64,000 nt of DNA, taken from Luteimonas_C sp035250245. Lineage in GTDB: Bacteria; Pseudomonadota; Gammaproteobacteria; Xanthomonadales; Xanthomonadaceae. The notes below the pieces were generated by a model, which saw only the letters and a program-made list of their open reading frames with translations, had not been told where the DNA came from and ran no database searches. A program made the position numbers and the translations under genes. The stretch is from contig DATFFH010000084.1 in assembly GCA_035250245.1 (NCBI GenBank), positions 1 through 64,000 of the forward strand. The letters are read 5' to 3'. Numbering within the stretch: position 1 is the first letter of the stretch; every line of letters starts with the position of its first letter. Positions 36,626-44,567 of this stretch are shown piece after piece.

Positions 36626-38065
36626 ATGTATCTTGAACTCGACGGCAGCGGACCCCTGCACGGCCAGCTGACCCGCGCGCTGAAATCGGCGATGTTCGCC
36701 GGCACCGTCCACGTCGGCTCGCGCTTGCCGCCCACGCGTCTGCTGGCGCGCGAATTAGGCGTGTCGCGCAATACCGTCCTGGCCGCCTACGAACAATTGC
36801 GCGCCGAAGGCTTCGTCGACGGCCGCGTCGGTTCGGGCAGCTACGTGACGCCGCCGCTGCAATCCTCCCTGCCTGCGCCGGCGGTTTCGGGGCCGATCGA
36901 ACCGCAGTCGTCCTACGCCCGGCGTTCGCGCCAATTCCAGGACCAGGGCCGCTTCTTCCGTCCGCGTCTGGTTGAAGCGCGTTATGCCTTCCATTACGGC
37001 ATGCCGTCGACCAATCCCATCCTGACCAATGCGTGGGCGCGCGAGTTGTCGCACGCCGCGCTGTATACGCCGCCGAACTATCCCACCGCGCAAGGCTCGC
37101 GCCCCTTGCGCGAAGCGGTGTGCGATTACCTGTCGCGGCGGCGCGGCGTGCAGGCACAACCCGAGGACGTGCTGATCGTCGGCGGCACCCAGCAGGCGAT
37201 GACGCTGACCGCGCGCGTGCTGCTCGACGAAGGCGATGCGGTGGCGATCGAGGATCCGCAGTACTCGGCGATCCGCACCGTGCTGAAGGTGCACGGCGCG
37301 CAATTGGCGCCGGTGCCGGTGGACGAGCAGGGCATGCGGATCGACGCGTTGCCGGCGAAGGCGCCGAAACTGGTGTGCGTGACACCTTCGCATCAATTCC
37401 CGATGGGTTCGGTGCTGTCCCTGTCGCGGCGCCTGGCCCTGCTCGACTATGCGCGGCGCCAGCATTGCTGGATCTTCGAGGACGACTACGACGGCGAATT
37501 CCGCTACGACGCCAAACCGCTGGCGGCCCTGCGTTCGCTGGACGAGGACGGCCGGGTCATCTACATCGGCACCTTCTCCAAGGCGCTGTTCCCGGCGCTG
37601 CGCCTGGGTTATCTGGTGATGCCGCCGCAGTTGCGCGGCGATTTCGTTTCGGCGAAATGGCTGGACGATTTCGGCGCGCCGACGGTGGAGCAGGCGGCGC
37701 TGGCCAATTTCATGGCCAACGGCGGTTTCGAACGCCATCTGCGCCGCACCGCCAAGACGCTGAAAGAAAGGCGCCAGGTGCTGCTCGACGGCTTGCGGCG
37801 CTTGGCGGGCGATAGGATCGAGATCGCCGATTCGCACGCCGGCATGCATCTGGTGGTGTGGCTGAAGGGCAGGACGCGGGAAGAGGGCGAAGCCTTCATC
37901 GCCCACGCCCGAACCCGCGAACTGGGCCTGGCGCCGATTTCGCAGTACTACATCGACCCGCCGGACCGCGCGGGCCTGCTGCTCGGTTATGCATCGATGT
38001 CGGTGGCGGAGATCGAGCAGGCCTTGGTGGCGTTCGCGCGTTGCCTGGACGAGATGTTCGGGTAG
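36626..38065 (+). CDS. MocR-type transcriptional regulator 2
   Basis: This 479-residue paralog of MocR 1 has the same GntR winged helix (about 10-75) and aminotransferase-like domain, with the PLP Lys in TFSK at 319. The N-terminal first 20 residues are identical to MocR 1. The domain linker (about 85-115) differs most. It sits between two membrane protein genes on the opposite strand. The duplication is recent enough to keep the upstream motif and the start context (CCCAGGAGCGGACTATG). Confidence 0.9.
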   Translation: MYLELDGSGPLHGQLTRALKSAMFAGTVHVGSRLPPTRLLARELGVSRNTVLAAYEQLRAEGFVDGRVGSGSYVTPPLQSSLPAPAVSGPIEPQSSYARRSRQFQDQGRFFRPRLVEARYAFHYGMPSTNPILTNAWARELSHAALYTPPNYPTAQGSRPLREAVCDYLSRRRGVQAQPEDVLIVGGTQQAMTLTARVLLDEGDAVAIEDPQYSAIRTVLKVHGAQLAPVPVDEQGMRIDALPAKAPKLVCVTPSHQFPMGSVLSLSRRLALLDYARRQHCWIFEDDYDGEFRYDAKPLAALRSLDEDGRVIYIGTFSKALFPALRLGYLVMPPQLRGDFVSAKWLDDFGAPTVEQAALANFMANGGFERHLRRTAKTLKERRQVLLDGLRRLAGDRIEIADSHAGMHLVVWLKGRTREEGEAFIAHARTRELGLAPISQYYIDPPDRAGLLLGYASMSVAEIEQALVAFARCLDEMFG

Positions 38066-38083
38066 TCGCGGCTTTAGCTTTGC

Positions 38084-38169
38084 GTAGAGTCGAGCCTGCT
38101 CGACTGCTTTTTCGGCGGCGACGACACCTCCGGCATTCCCAGAAAGCAGTCGAGCAGGCTCGACTCTAC
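38084..38169. repeat. GTAG-headed palindromic repeat pair, family E
   Basis: GTAGAGTCGAGCCTGCTCGA and its inverse ending CTCTAC, with about 35 bp between. It lies between MocR 2 and the convergent membrane gene. Confidence 0.9.
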
Positions 38170-38178
38170 AAAGCGGGA

Positions 38179-38598
38179 TCAGCGGCCGAGCCAGGCCGCC
38201 AGCGCCAGCGCAGCCAGCGTGCAGGCCCACTCCACCGCGCCGTTCGCCAACTGGGCCAACGTCCAGGCATAGCGCGGCCCCAGTTTCAGCAGCGACTCCC
38301 AGGGCAGTAAGCCCATCACCGTGCCGATCTGCCCCGCGGCGACGCCCCAGTTGGCCAGCAAGACGATCACCGCGGTCGCCGCCACGGCTGCGATGGCCCG
38401 CCCGGCGCCGCGCGGCAGGCCGCCCAGGCGCACCAGCACGGCCGCGTCCAAGGCGCCCAGCAAGGCCATCCAGCCCAGTTGGCGGTCGGTGTACAGCGCG
38501 GCCAGCACCCACAGCGCAGCGAAACCGGCGCAGCCCAGGGCCAACAGCAAGAGGGACAGCCAGGGGCCGACTCGGGTTTTCGGAAAGGACTGATCCAT
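38179..38598 (-). CDS. Small membrane protein
   Basis: This 139-residue protein has about four hydrophobic helices (LSLLLLALGCAGFAALWVLA, LGWMALLGALDAAVLV, IAAVAATAVIVLLANWGVAA, and a C-terminal one). It shows no clear similarity to the membrane proteins at 30546 and 36002. A GGAG site precedes ATG 38598. It converges with MocR 2 across a repeat and is divergent from sufT. Function unknown. Confidence 0.7.
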   Translation of the reverse strand: MDQSFPKTRVGPWLSLLLLALGCAGFAALWVLAALYTDRQLGWMALLGALDAAVLVRLGGLPRGAGRAIAAVAATAVIVLLANWGVAAGQIGTVMGLLPWESLLKLGPRYAWTLAQLANGAVEWACTLAALALAAWLGR

Positions 38599-38689
38599 CG
38601 GCGCTCCGCAAGGGTCGCCTAGGATACCGGGCGTGCGGCGTTAGAATGCGCGGCCTTGCGCCGGGCGCGGACGCCCGCATCTTCAGAAC

Positions 38690-39241
38690 ATGTATTCACG
38701 CCACAGCGAACCGGTCAGATTCGAACGCGATTGCGACGCCGTCCTGGTGCCGCAAGGCGAGTCCGTGCGCCTGCCCGCGGGCAGCATCGGCTACATCACC
38801 CAGGCGCTGGGCGGCAGCTACACCGTATTCGTCGAAGGCAACCTGTTCCGGATCGCGGGGCGCGACGCCGACGCGATCGGCAAAGAGCCCGACGAACCGC
38901 TGCAACTGCCCGAAGGCGCCAGCGACGACGACGTCGAAACCCTGGTCTGGAAGCAACTGCGCACCTGTTTCGATCCCGAGATTCCGATCAACGTTGTGGA
39001 CTTAGGCCTGGTCTACGAAGCGCAAGTGCATCGGCGCGACGACGGCCAGCGCGAAGTCGGCGTCAAGATGACGCTCACCGCGCCCGGTTGCGGCATGGGC
39101 GACATCCTGGTCGACGATGTCCGCAGCAAACTCGAATTGATTCCCACGGTCGCCGAGGCCGACGTCGAGCTCGTGTTCGATCCGCCGTGGAATCGCAACA
39201 TGATGTCGGAAGCCGCGCGGCTGGAAACCGGCATGCTGTAG
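38690..39241 (+). CDS. sufT: SufT-family Fe-S cluster assembly factor (DUF59/MIP18)
   Basis: This 183-residue protein has the SufT layout: an N-terminal segment (VRFERDCDAVLVPQGESVRL) and a DUF59 domain with FDPEIPINVVDLGLVYE, followed by the KMTLTAPGCGMGDILVDDV core that holds the conserved Cys. SufT helps mature Fe-S proteins; in many genomes it sits by suf genes, but here it is alone. ATG 38690 gives MYSRHSEPVRF. Confidence 0.9.
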   Translation: MYSRHSEPVRFERDCDAVLVPQGESVRLPAGSIGYITQALGGSYTVFVEGNLFRIAGRDADAIGKEPDEPLQLPEGASDDDVETLVWKQLRTCFDPEIPINVVDLGLVYEAQVHRRDDGQREVGVKMTLTAPGCGMGDILVDDVRSKLELIPTVAEADVELVFDPPWNRNMMSEAARLETGML

Positions 39242-39298
39242 GGATTTGAATCGTGGCGTTGTTGGAATCGCGACCTGTCTTAGGCGCACGCCTTTAAG

Positions 39299-39328
39299 CC
39301 GTCATTCCCGCCTTCGCGGGAATGACGG
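39299..39328. repeat. Short perfect palindromic repeat (ATTCCCGC type)
   Basis: A 13-bp stem CCGTCATTCCCGC with loop CTTC pairs exactly with GCGGGAATGACGG. A partial copy (ATTCCCGCCTTCGCGGGAGT) is at about 54611-54630. It lies just after sufT and may terminate its transcript, although no T-tract follows. Confidence 0.75.
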
Positions 39329-39411
39329 CGAAGAGAGCAACGCGGCGTGGCCGCGCACGCTCCACGTACGGCACTGAACGGTTACATCTGAAATCGTTTA
39401 CGTGATCAATC

Positions 39412-39427
39412 CGTGAAATCGATCACA
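39412..39427. promoter_or_regulatory. Clp/CRP-type binding site upstream of protease gene 1
   Basis: CGTGAAATCGATCACA matches the CRP/Clp consensus TGTGA-N6-TCACA with one change in the left arm. It is about 485 bp upstream of the first M4 protease start and just before the conserved leader. In Xanthomonas, Clp activates extracellular enzyme genes and responds to c-di-GMP (known of the family). Confidence 0.65.
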
Positions 39428-39455
39428 CTGCAAGCTCGTATTCAGCCCAAGTTTA

Positions 39456-39910
39456 TGCTGCGCCTGCAGCGTGAAAACCGGTGGAGCTGTCCTATATGGT
39501 CAGTTTTCGGACGCATTGCGTCACGCGTCCGATTTCACCGGGCCTAGCGAAGACGAAGCCCCGGTTTTGCCGCTTTCGCGGCTTTTTCAAGTTTCGGGGG
39601 TGTCGCCATGTCGGATCAGTACTTGCATCGCCAGCGCTGTCCAGCGTTTGTGATCGCCATCGTGTCCGCGCCATCGCGCGCACATGCCGTTCGCCGCCCC
39701 CGGCGACCGCATATCCAGGACGGAACTAGCAGCTAAAGGAAGGCACCGGCATCCGCTTTGGATGTCGGATTGGATCGCAAGCCGGCTTACGGTCCGCAGG
39801 GGGTTGATCGATTTCGATGCGCGCAGCCGCATTGTGGCAGTTGGATTTGCCGGGAAAAAAGCAGTCGCGTTCGCGCGATCCCATTTTTTCCAATTCGTAG
39901 GGACACAGAC
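39456..39910 (+). other. Conserved leader of M4 protease gene 1
   Basis: This 455-bp region shares ordered blocks with the leader of the second M4 gene (44098-44567): TGCTGCGCCTGCAGCGTGAA (39456-39475), whose GCTGC and GCAGC arms can pair; CTGTCCT and TTTTCGGAC, followed by a 7-bp hairpin (39508-39531); a short GCCGC/GCGGC hairpin with five T residues (39569-39587); a CGGGGG then ATGTCGGATC block; GCCGGCTTACGGTCC then CAGGGGGTTGAT (39781-39808); and the ribosome-site segment AGGGACACA. It is probably a long 5'-UTR. The remainder of the gap shows no gene. Confidence 0.65.
39608..39736 (+). CDS. Candidate 42-residue leader mini-ORF
   Basis: An ATG at 39608, preceded by GGGGGT at a workable distance, opens a 42-codon frame (MSDQYLHRQRCPAFVIAIVS and on) ending TAA at 39736. 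The counterpart leader of the second protease gene has a 30-codon frame starting MSDRWHLAHA in the matching place. After MSD and an aromatic residue the two peptides are only weakly alike, so coding is uncertain. It could be a translated leader or chance. Confidence 0.35.
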   Translation: MSDQYLHRQRCPAFVIAIVSAPSRAHAVRRPRRPHIQDGTSS

Positions 39911-41791
39911 ATGAGGAATTCGAAGAAAGCTTTGGGACTTATCGCAGTCTCGCCCTTGGCGCTGGCGCTTTCCATGGCCTCCGCCGCAGAAAGGGTGGAC
40001 CTGCACGGCAAGGATGTCGCCCAACTCAATCGCCAATACCAGGCTGCGACGGCAGGATTGGCCGCTCCGGCCGCCGCGCGCGACCGCCACGCCGAGCTCA
40101 TCGGTTTGGATCAGGATTCGGGCCTGACCCTGCTGCGCTCGAAGAAAGAGAAAGACGGTTCCACGATCAATCGTTACGAGCAGAACTTCCGCGGCATCCC
40201 CGTGTTCGGCGAACACGTGATCGTGCGCGAAGACAAGAACGGCGCGGTCACCCAGCTGTTCGGCCGCGCGGTCAACGGCCTGGCTTCGGAAATCCCGGCG
40301 TCGCTGGCGCGCATTCCCGCGACGCAAGCGATGGCGATCGCCAAGCGCGCCACGCTGGGCAACGGCCTGGTCGGAAAGACCGTCGAGAACGAAAGCAACC
40401 GCCAGATGATCTACGTCGGCAAAGACGGCCGCGCCCGTCTGGCCTACGTCATCAACTTCTTCGCCGATGCGCCGAAGGGCGGCGCGCCGACCCGTCCGTT
40501 CGTGATCGTCGACGCGCAGAACGGCGCGATCCTCGACAAGTGGGAAGGCCTGGCCCATGCCCTGATCGGCACCGGCCCCGGCGGCAATCAGAAGACCGGT
40601 CAGTACGAATACGGCACCGACTTCGGTTACCTGGACGTGGCGCAGAGCGGCAGCACCTGCACCATGAACAACACCAACGTGAAGACGGTCAACCTCAACC
40701 ACGGCACCAGCGGCAGCACCGCTTACGCCTACACCTGCCCGCGCAACACCGTGAAGACCATCAACGGCGCGTATTCGCCGTTGAACGACGCGCATTATTT
40801 CGGCGGCGTGGTCTTCAACATGTTCAACGCCTACGTCGGTTCGCCGCCGTTGACCTTCCAGCTGATGATGCGCGTGCACTACAGCACCAACTACCAGAAC
40901 GCGTTCTGGAACGGTTCGTCGATGACCTTCGGCGACGGCGGCAGCACCTTCTATCCGCTGGTCAGCCTGGACGTGTCCTCGCACGAAGTCGCGCACGGCT
41001 TCACCGAGCAGAACTCGAACCTGACCTATTCCGGCCAGTCGGGCGGCATCAACGAAGCCTTCTCGGACATGGCCGGCGAAGCCGCCGAGTACTACAACGA
41101 AGGCAGCAACGACTTCCTGGTGGGCGCGGACATCTTCAAGGCCGCGGGCCAGGCGCTGCGCTACATGGCCAATCCGCCGCAGGACGGCCAATCGATCGAC
41201 CACGTCTCCGACTACTACAACGGCTTGGACGTGCATTACTCGTCCGGCGTATATAACAAGGCGTTCTGGAAGTTGGCTACGACCTCGGGCTGGAACACGC
41301 AGACCGCGTTCAAGGCCTTCGCCAAGGCCAACCAGGACTACTGGACGGCCAGCACCAACTTCAACCAGGGCGTATGCGGCGTCGAAACGGCGGCGCAGGA
41401 CCTGGGCTACACCAAGGCCGACGTGACCGCGGCGTTCGCCCTGGTCGGGGCGAGCTGCGCCGGCACGCCTTCGGACGGCGTGGTGGTGTTGAACGTGAAC
41501 CTGCCGAGCGTGAGCACCGGCAACTGGTCGTCGACCTACACCGTGAGCATCCCGTCCGGCACGACCAAGCTGGTCGTGAACACCTCGGGCGGCACGGGCG
41601 ATGCGGATCTGTACGTGCGCCGCAACGCCGCGCCGACCACCAGCAGCTACAACTGCCGCCCGTACACCAGCGGCAACACCGAGACCTGCACCTTCACCAA
41701 CCCGATCGCGGGCAGCACGTACTACATCCGCGTGCGCGCCTACTCCAGCTATTCGGGCGTGAATCTGAAGGCTACTCGTTCGCCGAACTGA
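39911..41791 (+). CDS. Secreted M4 (thermolysin-like) metalloprotease 1 with PPC domain
   Basis: This 626-residue preproprotein carries a signal peptide (to about residue 25), then FTP and PepSY propeptide domains (about 30-200: RYEQNFRGIPVFGEHVIVRE), then the M4 catalytic domain. The zinc motif HEVAH is at 358-362 and the Glu ligand in GGINEAFSDM. The catalytic His is in HYSSGVYNKAFW. A C-terminal PPC beta domain (about 525-626) is nearly identical in DNA to that of the following M28 gene. It digests extracellular protein. Two strong hairpins follow the stop. Confidence 0.94.
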   Translation: MRNSKKALGLIAVSPLALALSMASAAERVDLHGKDVAQLNRQYQAATAGLAAPAAARDRHAELIGLDQDSGLTLLRSKKEKDGSTINRYEQNFRGIPVFGEHVIVREDKNGAVTQLFGRAVNGLASEIPASLARIPATQAMAIAKRATLGNGLVGKTVENESNRQMIYVGKDGRARLAYVINFFADAPKGGAPTRPFVIVDAQNGAILDKWEGLAHALIGTGPGGNQKTGQYEYGTDFGYLDVAQSGSTCTMNNTNVKTVNLNHGTSGSTAYAYTCPRNTVKTINGAYSPLNDAHYFGGVVFNMFNAYVGSPPLTFQLMMRVHYSTNYQNAFWNGSSMTFGDGGSTFYPLVSLDVSSHEVAHGFTEQNSNLTYSGQSGGINEAFSDMAGEAAEYYNEGSNDFLVGADIFKAAGQALRYMANPPQDGQSIDHVSDYYNGLDVHYSSGVYNKAFWKLATTSGWNTQTAFKAFAKANQDYWTASTNFNQGVCGVETAAQDLGYTKADVTAAFALVGASCAGTPSDGVVVLNVNLPSVSTGNWSSTYTVSIPSGTTKLVVNTSGGTGDADLYVRRNAAPTTSSYNCRPYTSGNTETCTFTNPIAGSTYYIRVRAYSSYSGVNLKATRSPN

Positions 41792-41815
41792 GCGAGCCTC
41801 ACAGGGAAGTGACCG

Positions 41816-41928
41816 GGAGGATGGCCGCCGCAATGGCGGCCATCCTCCGATTCCCGCGTCCGCCTGCAAGAGCGCGGGATGCAGTTCGGCAGGGCGCCCG
41901 GACCGGGCCATCGCGGCCCGGTCCGGGC
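41816..41928 (+). terminator. Two strong hairpins after M4 protease 1
   Basis: A 14-bp stem (41816-41829 with 41835-41848, GGAGGATGGCCGCC type) is followed by another 14-bp stem (41896-41909 with 41915-41928, GCCCGGACCGGGCC type). A T-rich stretch ATTTCTTCTC follows the second. They probably end the protease 1 transcript, and the rest of the gap to the M28 gene shows only its AAGGAG ribosome site. Confidence 0.6.
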
Positions 41929-41990
41929 GGCCATTTCTTCTCACGCTTGCGCACCTCCGGGCGACGCCCGGATACGAAGGAGCGTCTCCG

Positions 41991-43865
41991 ATGAATCCGC
42001 ATCGCCTTCTCATTGCCTGCCTGCTGTCGGCGGGCTTGTCGTTCGGCGCCGTCCAGGCGCAGGAAATCGCCCATCCCGCACACGAAACCGACGCCGCGCA
42101 ATTCGAGCGGCAGCCGTTCGCGCCGGTCTACATCGTCACTTCGCGCGACACCTTCATCAACACTCTGCAGCCCATCGCGCGCGCCGGCATGACTCGCCGC
42201 GACAGCGTCGGCGCGGACCTGGTGGTGTCGGAAATCAAGGCGCACCAGCTACCGCAGGTCGCCGAGCGCATCCACGCGCGCGAAAAGCGCTGCGGCGGTT
42301 ATTTCGCCTTCGCCACGCGCGCCGAGGCCGACGCTTTCGTACGCAACGACCGCTCGGCGCAGGCCGCGCGGCTGGCGGCCCTGGTCGACTACACCATAGA
42401 CAACCACGCCACGGTCGATCCCTGGCTGCCGCAGGTCCAGGCTTCGAACATCCTGTCCACCATCCAGCATCTGTCCACCGCCTATCCGAACCGCTACTAC
42501 AGCAGCACGCACGGCCAGACTTCCGCGAACTGGATCCGCGACACCTGGGCGGCTTTGGCCAATGGCCGCAGCGATGTGGGCACCGAACTGTTTTCCTGCA
42601 GCACATGTTCGACCCAGCCTTCGGTGATCCTCACCATCCAGGGCACCGATCTGCCGAACGAGATCGTGGTGCTGGGCGCGCATCTGGATTCGATCAACGT
42701 CAGCGGCGGCGGCCAGAGCATGGTCGCGCCGGGCGCGGACGACGATGCTTCCGGCATCGCCACCCTCACCGAAGTGCTGCGCGTGGCCATGGCCAGCGGC
42801 TGGAAGCCCAAGCGGACGGTCAAGTTCATGGGCTACGCGGCCGAAGAGGTCGGCTTGCGCGGCTCGGCCGCCATCGCCCAGTCGTTCCAGAGCCAGGGCA
42901 AGAACGTGGTCGGCGTGCTGCAGCTGGACATGACCAACTACAAGTCGGGCGGCGGCGTGGACATGCAGCTGATCACCGATTATTCGAACGCGTCGATGAA
43001 GACGTTCCTGACGAATCTGTTCGACGCTTATCTCGCGCCGTTGGGATTGACCCGCGGCAGCTACACCTGCGGCTACGGTTGTTCGGACCACGCCTCGTGG
43101 ACCAGCGCCGGCTTCCCGTCCGCGATGATGTTCGAAGCGGGCGACAGCAGCGGCGAATACTTTCCCTACATCCACACCGCGAACGACACCTTGCAGAACA
43201 TGGGCAACTCGGCGACGAACAGCGCCAAGTTCGCCAAATTGGGCTTAGCCTTCCTGGGCGAACTCGGCAAGACGTCCGGCGGCGGCCCGGGCCCCGGAAA
43301 CACGCCGCCGGTGGCGAACTTCACCGCTGCGCAGAGCGGCTTGAACGTGCAGTTCACCGACACGTCGACCGACAGCGACGGCAGCATCGTTTCGCGCAGC
43401 TGGAATTTCGGCGACGGCGGCACTTCGACGGCGACCAGCCCCAGCCACGCCTATGCTGCCGCGGGCAGCTACAGCGTCAGCCTGACGGTGACCGACGACG
43501 ACGGCGCCAGCCACACCAAGACGCAAACGGTGACGGTGGGCGGTGGCGGAAGCGCGGTGGTCTTGAACGTGAACCTGCCCAGTGTGAGCAGCGGCAATTG
43601 GTCTTCGACCTACACGGTCAGCATCCCGAACGGAACGACGTCCTTGGTCGTGAACACTTCGGGCGGAACGGGCGATGCGGATCTGTACGTGCGCCGCAAC
43701 GCCGCGCCCACCACCAGCAGCTACAACTGCCGTCCGTACACCAGCGGCAACAACGAAACCTGCACCATCAACAATCCGATCGCGGGCAGCACGTACTACA
43801 TCCGCGTGCGCGCCTACTCGAGCTATTCGGGCGTGAACCTGAAGGCGACGCGCTCGCCGAACTGA
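41991..43865 (+). CDS. Secreted M28 leucyl-type aminopeptidase with PKD and PPC domains
   Basis: This 624-residue protein has a signal peptide (MNPHRLLIACLLSAGLSFGA, ending VQAQ), a propeptide (about 25-150) and an M28 catalytic domain with ligands His231 (GAHLDS), Asp250 (GADDDASG), catalytic Glu285 followed by Glu286 (AAEEVG), an Asp in LQLDMTN and a His in HTANDT. A PKD domain (about 431-518) and a PPC domain (about 523-624) follow. It resembles Vibrio-type leucine aminopeptidases. The PPC DNA is nearly identical to that of the upstream M4 gene. An AAGGAG ribosome site precedes ATG 41991. Confidence 0.93.
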   Translation: MNPHRLLIACLLSAGLSFGAVQAQEIAHPAHETDAAQFERQPFAPVYIVTSRDTFINTLQPIARAGMTRRDSVGADLVVSEIKAHQLPQVAERIHAREKRCGGYFAFATRAEADAFVRNDRSAQAARLAALVDYTIDNHATVDPWLPQVQASNILSTIQHLSTAYPNRYYSSTHGQTSANWIRDTWAALANGRSDVGTELFSCSTCSTQPSVILTIQGTDLPNEIVVLGAHLDSINVSGGGQSMVAPGADDDASGIATLTEVLRVAMASGWKPKRTVKFMGYAAEEVGLRGSAAIAQSFQSQGKNVVGVLQLDMTNYKSGGGVDMQLITDYSNASMKTFLTNLFDAYLAPLGLTRGSYTCGYGCSDHASWTSAGFPSAMMFEAGDSSGEYFPYIHTANDTLQNMGNSATNSAKFAKLGLAFLGELGKTSGGGPGPGNTPPVANFTAAQSGLNVQFTDTSTDSDGSIVSRSWNFGDGGTSTATSPSHAYAAAGSYSVSLTVTDDDGASHTKTQTVTVGGGGSAVVLNVNLPSVSSGNWSSTYTVSIPNGTTSLVVNTSGGTGDADLYVRRNAAPTTSSYNCRPYTSGNNETCTINNPIAGSTYYIRVRAYSSYSGVNLKATRSPN

Positions 43866-44066
43866 GCGCGTTCCAGTCGGGGGCCGTCTCGCACAGGCGG
43901 CCTACGACTTTTTCGCGGGGCTAATACCTTCGTAGGGCGGCATCTGTTGTCCGCTTTTGCTTCGATGAGATGCGAACGAGGTTGCGCACCCGATCACAAT
44001 CCATTTGCAAACAAAGCGTTAGCGCATCGTTAAGGCTTGCGCCCCTCACTTTCGACATGATAGAAA

Positions 44067-44082
44067 TGTGATGTGCATCACA
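44067..44082. promoter_or_regulatory. Clp/CRP-type binding site upstream of protease gene 2
   Basis: TGTGATGTGCATCACA is a perfect TGTGA-N6-TCACA palindrome, the known CRP/Clp consensus. It lies 15 bp before the conserved leader block TGCTGCGCCTGCAG. A similar site precedes the other M4 gene. Confidence 0.78.
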
Positions 44083-44234
44083 TTTTTTAGCTTGTTTTGC
44101 TGCGCCTGCAGCGTGAACCTGTCCTGAAGTGTCGTTTATCGTCACTTTCGGACACGGAAGTCCACCTTTGCAGAACTGCCGGGAGCCAGTCTTGTTCTGG
44201 CTTGCGGCAGACGATACGGATCGGGGGATGTGGG

Positions 44235-44327
44235 ATGTCTGATCGTTGGCACCTTGCGCACGCTTTCCGGCATGCGGCCTACCGTGCATCGGCACGGGTA
44301 ACGGTCGCGGCCACTCGCCCTGATTGA
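44235..44327 (+). CDS. Candidate 30-residue leader mini-ORF
   Basis: An ATG at 44235 preceded by GGGGGA opens a 30-codon frame (MSDRWHLAHAFRHAAYRASA and on) ending TGA at 44327, six bases before a strong intrinsic terminator. The matching region of the other protease leader also starts an MSD frame. It could be a small protein gene of its own, a leader peptide controlling the terminator, or chance. Confidence 0.4.
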   Translation: MSDRWHLAHAFRHAAYRASARVTVAATRPD

Positions 44328-44333
44328 CCTGAA

Positions 44334-44368
44334 CGCCGCGGACGATCGTCCGCGGCGTTTTTGTTTTT
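44334..44368 (+). terminator. Strong intrinsic terminator inside the protease 2 leader
   Basis: A perfect 24-bp palindrome (44334-44357, arms CGCCGCGGACGA and TCGTCCGCGGCG) is followed by TTTTTGTTTTT. It lies 200 bp before the protease 2 ATG and after the leader promoter region. It either ends a separate short transcript (44098-44368) or acts as an attenuator for the protease. Confidence 0.85.
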
Positions 44369-44567
44369 GGTTCTGCTGGAGCGTCGGTAAGAAAGGAGCG
44401 GCAACGCAGACTGTTAGGACCGCCAGCCGGCTTTGCGGTCCACAGGGGGTTGATGTGATTGATCGGGCGCGCCGCCTTTTGCGGCGGCCCTGTTGGCGGT
44501 TTTTCGCCGGAAAACGAAGTCGCGCGCGCGCGGCCCAAAATTCCAATCTTGCAGGGACACACACATC

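Larger units (their letters stand above)
44098..44567 (+). other. Conserved leader of M4 protease gene 2
   Basis: It carries the same ordered blocks as the leader of protease 1: TGCTGCGCCTGCAGCGTGAA (44098-44117), CTGTCCT, CTTTCGGAC with a small hairpin, a CGGGGG then ATGTCTGATC mini-ORF start, GCCGGCTTTGCGGTCC then CAGGGGGTTGAT (44426-44454) and the AGGGACACA ribosome site. It also has a long hairpin (CTGCCG/AGCCAG arms facing CTGGCT/CGGCAG, about 44178-44210) and a strong intrinsic terminator in the middle. The 230 bp before it (43866-44097) holds the aminopeptidase tail region and the Clp site, with no gene seen. Confidence 0.65.

Noticed and set aside
44098..44333. c-di-GMP (GEMM) riboswitch in the protease leader
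   Set aside because: The conserved GEMM core and receptor sequences were looked for and not seen, so only a generic structured leader is claimed.
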